Shown here: positions 53,975-62,900 of the stretch, piece after piece
Layout: each line of letters begins with the position of its first letter
Position numbering within the stretch: position 1 is the first letter of the stretch
DNA from: JAMHWF01 sp035911095
GTDB taxonomy: Bacteria; Pseudomonadota; Gammaproteobacteria; Burkholderiales; Burkholderiaceae_C
Reading direction: 5' to 3'
DNA: 64,000 nucleotides
NCBI GenBank assembly: GCA_035911095.1
Contig: JAMHWF010000105.1
Span: 58,006-122,005, forward strand
Program-made: the position numbers and the translations under genes
Notes under the pieces: generated by a model
The model's input: only the letters and a program-made list of their open reading frames with translations
The model's database searches: none
Told to the model about the DNA's origin: nothing

Positions 53975-56900
53975 ATGCGCCCGATCGAGACCCTGCTGCG
54001 CGGCTGCCGTGGACTGGCCAAGGCGCTGCGGCGTCGTCCGGCCGCCGCCGCGGCGCCGGTTGTCGAGGAGCTCGAGCCGCGCATCCTCTACAGCGCCGAC
54101 CTGCACCCGGCGGCCTGGGCCGCCGGCGGGAGCGCCCAGGTCGGCGCGGCCGACCCTGCAGCGCCGGCGCACCCGGCCGCCGCAGCGGCGGTCGTCGATG
54201 CCGTGCAGCAGCAAACGCGCCGGCGCGAGATCGTTTTCGTCGACGCCGGCGTCGACGACGCCCAGCGCCTGATCGACCAGCTGCTCGAAGAGCGAGCCGA
54301 CGGCACCGAGCTCGAGATCGTGCAGCTGAGGGCCGACGCCGACGGGCTGACGCAGATCGGCGAGGTGCTGGCCGACGAGCGCGGCCTCGACGCGGTGCAC
54401 CTCGTCTCCCACGGCGGCGCCGGGCGGCTCCAGCTCGGCGACGGCGAGGTCGACGGCGCCACGCTCGAGCGCCGCGCCGGCGAGATCGGCGCCTGGCGCA
54501 CCGCGCTGAACGAGGGCGCGGACCTGCTGATCTGGGGCTGCGACGTGGCCCAGGGCGCACAGGGCGCCGCCTTCATCGGGCGCCTGGCCGAGCTGAGCGG
54601 CGCCGACGTGGCGGCCAGCATCGACGCGACCGGCCACGAGGCCATCGGCGGCAACTGGACGCTCGAGGCGCGCACCGGCCGGGTCGACGACGGCGGCCTC
54701 GGCGCGGTGATGCGCCAGGCCGGCTGGCACGACCTGCTGGCGACCTACACCGTCACCAACACGGCCGACAGCGGGGCCAACTCGTTGCGCCAGGCGATTC
54801 TCAACGCCAACGCCAACGCCGGAAACGACACCATCAACTTCAACATCAGTGGCAACGGGATCCACACGATCACGCTCGCCAGCGCCCTGCCGACGATCAC
54901 CGGCCAGGTGCAGATCAACGCGACGGGCGACGACAGCTACGCGGCCAACGGGAACAAGCCCGCGATCATCCTCGACGGCGGCGGCACGGTCGCCAACGGC
55001 CTGGTGCTGGCCGACGCCGCCGACGGCAGCATCGTCCAGGGTCTGGTCGTCCGCCATTTCACGAACGCCGGCATCTGGGTCCAGGCGAACTCGGACAGCC
55101 ACACGATCCGCAGGAACTACATCGGCAACCTGACCGCGGCGGGCACGAGCGGGACGAACCAGGGCAACGGCATCGGCATCCTGCTGGAGGGCGCGAACTC
55201 GACGATCGGCGGCGTCGTCGCCGACGCCAGCGTGATCTCGGGCAACGCCGGGTCCGGCATCCGCATCACCGGCACCGGCGCCACCGGCAACACGGTCAGC
55301 GCCAACTACATCGGCACCACCATCACCGGCAGCACCGCCCTGGCCAACGCCACCGGCGTGCTGATCGACGGTGGCGCCAGCCAGAACACCCTCGGCGGCG
55401 GGCTCACCGACTATCGCAACTTCATCTCGGGCAACAGCGGCGCCGGCGTGCGGATCAGCGGCGTCGGCACCAGCGGCAACTCGCTCACGGCCAACTACAT
55501 CGGCACCGCCGCCAACGGCACCGCCGCCCTGGCCAACGGCACCGGCGTGCTGATCGAGGCGGGGGCCACCGGGAACTCCATGGGCGGCACGACCGCCGCC
55601 GAGCGCAATGTGATCTCGGGCAACACCGTGGCTGGCGTGCGGATCACCGGCACCGGCACCAGCAACAACATCGTGGCCGGCAACCGCATCGGCACCACGC
55701 AAGCCGGTAACGCCGCCCTGGGCAACCCCACCGGCGTGCGGATCGACGGCGGTGCCACCCTGAACACCATCGGCGGCACGACCAACTTCTTTCGCAACGT
55801 CATCTCGAGCAACACCTACGGCGTGGTCATCAGCGGCACCGGCACCGACAACAACCTGGTGCGGTTCAACCTGATCGGCCGCAACTCGGAAAACAACGCG
55901 GCGCTCGGCAACGGCCACGGCGTCTTCATCGAAGCGGGCGCCGCCGGCAACCAGATCGGCGGCACCGGGGCGAGCGACAACAACATCATCCGGCACAGCA
56001 GCACCGGCGCCGGCGTGACGCTCGCGGCCAACGCCGGGAACGGCAACGCGATCCTCGGCAACTCGATCGACACCAACGCGACGCTCGGCATCGACCTCGG
56101 CAACGACGGGGCGGCCCAGCCGAACGATGCCGGCGACCTCGACAGCGGCCCGAACGGCCTGCAGAACATGCCGCTGCTGACCGCGGCAAACACCAACGCG
56201 AGCAACCGGCTCGACGTCTCGGGAACGCTCGCGAGCGCCAGCCTGAGCCACTACCGCATCGAATTCTTCACCTCTCCGGCCGCCGACGCGACCGGCTATG
56301 GCGAGGGCCTGACCTACCTCGGCTTCGTCAACGTCTCGACGGACGCCGGCGGCAACGCCAGCTTCTCGACCGCCCTGACCGCCAACGTGGCCGCAGGTGC
56401 CGCCATCTCGGCCACCGCGACGCAGACCGACGGCAGCTACAACAACCCGACGAACACCTCCGAGTTCTCGCTCTCGCGCACCGCGCTGCGGCAGCTCGTC
56501 GTCGACACCGATACCGACGTCTCCGACGGCACGGTGACGAGCATCGCCGCGCTGCTCGCCAACAAGGGAAGCGACGGCAAGATCTCGCTGCGCGAGGCGA
56601 TCGTGGCGGCGAACAACACCGCCAATGTCGGCGGCCAAGCCGACCTCATCACCTTCGCGATCACCGGCACCGGGCTGCACACGATCACCCTCGGTACGAG
56701 CCTGCCCACGATCACCGGCGCGGTGACCATCGACGCGTCCACCGACGACAGCTACGCTGCCACGGGGAACCGGCCGGCCATCGTGCTGAACGGGCAAGGC
56801 CTGGTCGGCACGGGGTTCAACCTGGGCGCCGGCGCGAGCGGCAGCACGATCCGCGGCTTCGTGATCCAGAACTTTACGCAGACCGGCATCGTCGCCGACC

Positions 56901-59900
56901 ACAGCGGGGGGCACCGGATCGCCGGCAACTGGATCGGCCTGAACGCCGCCGGCACCGGCGCGGCAGCGAACGCCCGCGGGGTCGACCTCGTCGAATCCGC
57001 CAACAACACGATCGGCGGCACGGCCGCGGCCGACCGCAACGTCATCTCCGGCAGCACCGGGCACAACCTGCACATGATCGGCGCCGGAGCCACCGGCAAC
57101 GTGGTGATCGGCAACTACATCGGCACCAACGCCGAGGGCACGGGGGACATCGACGGCACCGATGCCGTCAGCGGTCGAAGCGGCATCGTGATCACCGACG
57201 GCGCGAACGGCAACCGCATCGGGACCGACGCCAACGGCGTCGACGATGCCGCCGAGCGCAACGTCATCTCCGGCAACAACTGGTTCGGCATCGAGCTGGT
57301 CGGCTCCCAGACACGGAACAACGTCGTCCAGGGCAACTACATCGGCACCGACCGAACCGGCCTGGTCGGCCTGCGCAACGGCAACGGCGGGGTCTCGTTC
57401 TGGCTGGGCACCCACCACAACCAGGTGGGCAGCGGCCTGGCCGGGGCCGGGAACGTGATCAGCCCCGGCAGCTACGGCGTGCTGATCGGCAATGGCTCGC
57501 AGTACAACCGCCTGCAGGGCAACTACATCGGCCTGGGCGCCGACGGCAGCACGGTGCTCGGCGGCAACTTCGGTGTCCTGATCCGGAGCCTGGAGGTCGG
57601 CGCGCCCGACCTCGTCGGAAACATCGTCGGCACCGACGGCGACGGCCTCAACGACGCGGCCGAGCGCAACGTCATCTCCGGCAACCTGACGGGCATCCAG
57701 CTGGCAGGCGTGGAGGCGACGGGCAATCTGATCGCCGGCAACTACATCGGCACCGATTCGACCGGCCTCCTCGCGCGTGGCAACACCGGCGACGGCGTCC
57801 ACCTGTACGACGGCGCGCACGACAACACGATCGGCGGGACGCTGGCCGTGCAGGCGAACGTGATCTCGGCCAACCAGCAGCATGGCGTCGCGATCAGCGG
57901 CACCGGAACCACCGCCAACCGGGTCGAAGGCAACCTGATCGGCACCCACAAGGACGGCACCGGCGCGCTCGGCAACCAGCTGAGCGGGCTCATCGTCCTC
58001 TCGGGCGCGGCGAACAACGTTGTCGGCGGCACGGCGGCCGGCGCCGGCAACGTGATCTCGGGCAATCGTGGCCACGGCATCGTCCTCGCCGACGCGGGCA
58101 CGGCCGGCAACCTGATCCAGGGCAACCGGATCGGCACCAACCGGCTCGGCACCGCGGCCCTGGGCAACGACGCCAGCGGGATCGTCCTCATCGCCGGCGC
58201 CAGCGGCAACACCATCGGCGGGACCACCGTCGAAGCCGCCAACGTGATCTCGGGCAACCTGAGCAACGGCATCGCGCTGGCCGACAGCGGCACCAGCGGC
58301 AACCGGATCCAGGGCAACGTCATCGGCATGTCGGCCGACCGCAGCACCGTCGTCGCCAACCTCGGCTCCGGCGTCTACATCGGCACCGGTGCCGCGAACA
58401 ACCTCGTCGGCGGCGCGGCGAACGGCGCAGGCAACCTGATCCGCGGCAACGGCGACCACGGCATCGCCCTCGCCTCCGATGCGGGCGCCGGCAACGCCTT
58501 CCTTCGCAACGCCATCCAGGCCAACGGCCGCCTCGGCATCGACCTGAAGGGCGATGGCGCCGTGAGCGCCAACGATGCGGGCGACGCCGACACGGGCAGC
58601 AACGACGGACAGAACTTCCCCGTGCTGGGCAGCGCCAGCTCCAACGGCACGGACACGAGCGTCGGCGGCCTGATCGACAGCAACGCGAACACCACCTACC
58701 GGATCGAGTTCTTCGCCTCGAGCTCGGCCGACGCCTCCGGCCACGGCGAAGGCGAGAGCTACCTCGGCTTCCTGACCATCACGACCGACGGCAGCGGCCG
58801 CGCCAGGTTCTCCACGCTGTTCACCGGGGTCGGCGTCCCCGCCGGCTGGCAGGTGACCGCCACCGCGACGGTCGACCTGGGCGGTGGCAGCTACGGCAGC
58901 ACCTCCGAGTTCTCGGCGGCGGTGCCGCTGTCGGTGCCCGTCCACACGCTGCCCGCGGCACAGAACCCGAGCGAGGACAGTCCCCACGCGATCAGCGGCC
59001 TGTCGGTCGCCGGCATCGACGACGGCCTGTCGTCGGTACAGCTCTCGGTGCTGCACGGCACGCTGACCGTGAGCCTGGCGGCCGGCGCGACGATCTCTGC
59101 TGGCAGCAGCGGCAGCGCCGGCCTGACGCTGCGCGGCACGCAGGCGCAGATCAACGCGGCCCTGGCGAGCCTCGTGTACCAGGGCCTCGCCAACTACAAC
59201 GGCGCGGACACGCTCAGCCTGCTCTCCACCAACGGCACCGGCGGCACCGACAGCGACACCCTGGCGATCACCGTGGCGGCGGTCAACGATGCGCCGGTGT
59301 TGACGCCCGCGGCGCCGACGCTCGCCCCCCTCACCGAGGACGACACCGCCAACGGCGGGCAGACCGTCGCCTCGATCGTCGGCGGCTCGATCGCCGACAT
59401 CGACGCCGGCGCCGTCCGCGGCATCGCGATCACCGCAACGGCCAACGGCAACGGCGCCTGGCAGTACTCGACCGACGGCGGCAGCCACTGGACGGCGGTG
59501 GGCAGCGTGAGCGGCGGCTCGGCCCTGCTGCTGCGCGCGAGCGACCTGCTGCGCTTCGTGCCGAACGGGCAGAACGGCACCAGCGGCTCGGTCACCTACC
59601 GCGCCTGGGACCAGAGCAGCGGCAGCGCCGGCAGCAAGGTGGACACATCCACCAACGGCGGCAGCTCCGCGTTCAGCAGCGCCACCGACACCGCGTCGAT
59701 CACCGTCAGCGACGTCAACGACGCCCCGGTCATCACCTCGAACGGGGGCGGTGCCACCGGCAGCGTCTCGGCCAGCGAGTTCAGCACCACCGCGACGACG
59801 GTCACCGCGACCGACGTCGACCTGCCTGCGCAGACGCTCACGTACTCGATCAGCGGCGGCGTCGACGCCTCCCTGTTCCAGATCAGCGCCGGCGGCGTGC

Positions 59901-62900
59901 TGAGCTTCCGCACCGAGCCCGACTTCGAGAACCCGGCCGACAGCAACGGCGACAACATCTACCTGGTGACCGTCCGCGTCGACGACCCGAGCGGCGGCTT
60001 CGACACCCAGGACCTGACGATCACGGTCGGCAACCGCAACGACGCGCCCGTGCTGGACGCCAGCGGCACGATGACGCTGACCACGATCACCGAGGAAGAC
60101 CTCGACAACCCGGGCGACAGCGTCGCCGCGATCATCGCCTCGGCCGGGGGCGACCGCATCACCGACGTCGACGCGGGCGCGCTCGAAGGCATCGCGATCA
60201 CCGGCACGACCGGCACCCACGGTACCTGGCAGTACTCGCTCGACGGCGGCAGTAGCTGGACCGCGGTGGGGACCGTCGCCGGCAACGCCTCGCTGCTGCT
60301 GCGCGCGACCGACCACCTGCGCTTCGTGCCGGACGGAGTGAACGGCGGCACGGCCACGGTCTCGTTCCGCGCCTGGGACCAGGACAGCGGCAGCGCCGGC
60401 AGCAAGGTGTCGAGCGACGGCAACGGCGGCAGCACCGCGTTCAGCACGGGGCAGGCAACCGCCTCGATCTTCGTGAACGCGGTCAACAACGCACCCGTCA
60501 TCTCCGGCCTGTCCGGCGACACGCTGAACTATGCCGAAGGCAGCGGCACGGTCATCATCGACCAGGGCGGCAATGCCACGGTCACCGACGCCGACTCGGC
60601 GAACTTCAACGGGGGCACGCTCACCGTCTCGTTCCAGAGCGGCAGCAACAGCGCCGAGGACGTGCTCGGCATCCGCCACCAGGGCAACGGTGGCGGGCAG
60701 ATCGGCGTCAGCGGCAGCACCTTGAGCTACGGCGGCGTGGTGATCGGCAGCTTCACCGGCGGCAGCAGCGGCGACGACCTGGTGGTGAGCTTCAACGCCA
60801 ACGCCACCCCGGCCGCGGCCACCGCCCTGCTGCGCAACATCACCTACACGAACCTCGACACCGACGCGCCGAGCACTGCCAGCCGAAGCCTGCGCTTCGT
60901 GCTCACCGACGGCGACGGCGGCACCAGCGCCGACCAGGACGTGACGATCAACGTCACCGGCGTCAACGATGCACCGGTGATCTGGACCACCGAGCTGGTC
61001 GTGCCGGAGGGCCGGACCGCGGCCGGCAGCGTGATCGCGACCGACGCCGACGGCGACATGCTGACCTTCACGATCAACGGCGGCGACGACGCGTCACGCT
61101 TCACGATCAACCCGTCGACAGGCGCGCTCACCTTCGTCACCGCGCCGGACTTCGACGCACCCGCCGACACCAACGGCGACAACGTCTACGTGGTCGTGAT
61201 CCGCGTCTCCGACGGCACGGTCCAGACGCAGGAAAGCCTCTCGATTCGGGTGGTCAAGCCAAGCACCACGCCGACGGACATCGTCTTCGACTCCGAGGGA
61301 TCGCCACAGTCCCAGGTCAACACCTACACCACCAGCAACCAGATGCGGCCTGCGGTCGCGGCGCTGGCCGACGGCGGCTCGATCGTCGTCTGGCACTCGG
61401 TCGGACAGGATGGCGACGGCACCGGCGTCTACGGCCAGCGCTACAACGCGGCGGGGGCGAAGGTCGGCGCCGAGTTCCGCGTCACCAGTTCGGCCACCAA
61501 CAGCGCCTCGCACCCGTCCGTCTCGGCGTTCGCGGACGGCGGCTTCGTCGTCGCCTGGCAGGACGAGATCCCCGGCCAGTACGCCTGGGTGGAAGCACGC
61601 CTGTTCAACGCCGACGGCACGGCGACCGGTGCCGAGTTCAAGGTCAGCCCCGGCACCAACGCCAACAGCCAGGGCTACCTGCCTGCGGTGCAGGTGCTGG
61701 CCGACCAGCGCTTCGTCGTCGTCTGGGGCAACCAGCCCACCAGCACCACGGCGGAGATCGCAGGCCGGCTCTACAGCCGTGCTGGCACGCTGCAGGGCTC
61801 GCAGTTCAGCATCAGCAGCCTGCCGGCGGCCGGCAAGTTCAGCGCCGACCCCGAGGTGACGGCGCTGGCCGACGGCGGGTTCGCCGTGGCCTGGCAGCGC
61901 TATGTCAACGCCACCACCGTCACCTCCGAGTTCCGGGTGCTGAACGCGAACGCCTCGGTCCGCAGCTCGGTCATCACCCTCGGCACCACGGGCTACGCCG
62001 ACGTCGACCAGCTGGGCAACGGCAACCTGGTGGTCGTCTACCAGACCGGCGACGAAATCAAGGGACGGTTGTATTCCGCCGCCGGCGCGGCCGTGGGCTC
62101 GGAGTTCACGGTCAGCTCCAGCGTGGTGGCCGGCCAGCGCAACCCGACGGTCACGCACTCGGGCGTCGGCTTCGTCGTCGCATGGCAAGTGCCCGGCGGC
62201 GATGGCTCCGACACCGCGGTCGTCGCCCGCCGCTTCGCCGCCGATGGCACGCCGGTCTCGGCGCAAACGCTGGTGAACACGACGGTCGCGGGTGGCCAGC
62301 AGCTGGTCGAGGCCGCGGTCTCCCGCTCGGGCGAGGTGATCCTGGTCTGGGAGAGCGAGAACCTCGACGGCAGCGGGCTGGCCGTGGCGCGGCGCGTGAT
62401 GGCGACCGGCAACGCCACCGTGGCCGAGAACGCGGCCAACGGCACGCGCGTCGCCGAGGCGCTCGGCGTGGCCGACGCCGATCTCGGCGAAGGCCACAGC
62501 TACTCGCTCACCGACAACGCCGGCGGCCGGTTCGCGATCGACAGCGCAACGGGCGTCATCACCGTCGCCGACGGCAGCCTGCTCGACTACGAGAGCAGCG
62601 CCAGCTGGGTGCTGACCGTGCGCGCCACCGACTCCAACGGCCTCTGGTACGAGGAGAACCTGACGGTGACGCTGACCGACGTGGCCGAGGCCCCGGTGAT
62701 CACCTCCGATGGGGGCGGCGCGACCGCGAACGTCAACGTGGCGGAGAACGCCACCGCGGTGACCACGGTCGTGGCGGTCGACCCCGACGCCGGTTCGACA
62801 GTCAGCTACTCGATCATCGGCGGCGCCGACCAGGCGCGCTTCTCGATCAACCCGTCAACCGGCGCGCTGCGCTTCATCGTCGCACCCGATTTCGAGAACC

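Noticed and set aside
53393..60679. A 2428-residue minus-strand reading frame
   Set aside because: It is antisense to the giant surface protein. Its repeats only mirror the repeats of the sense gene.
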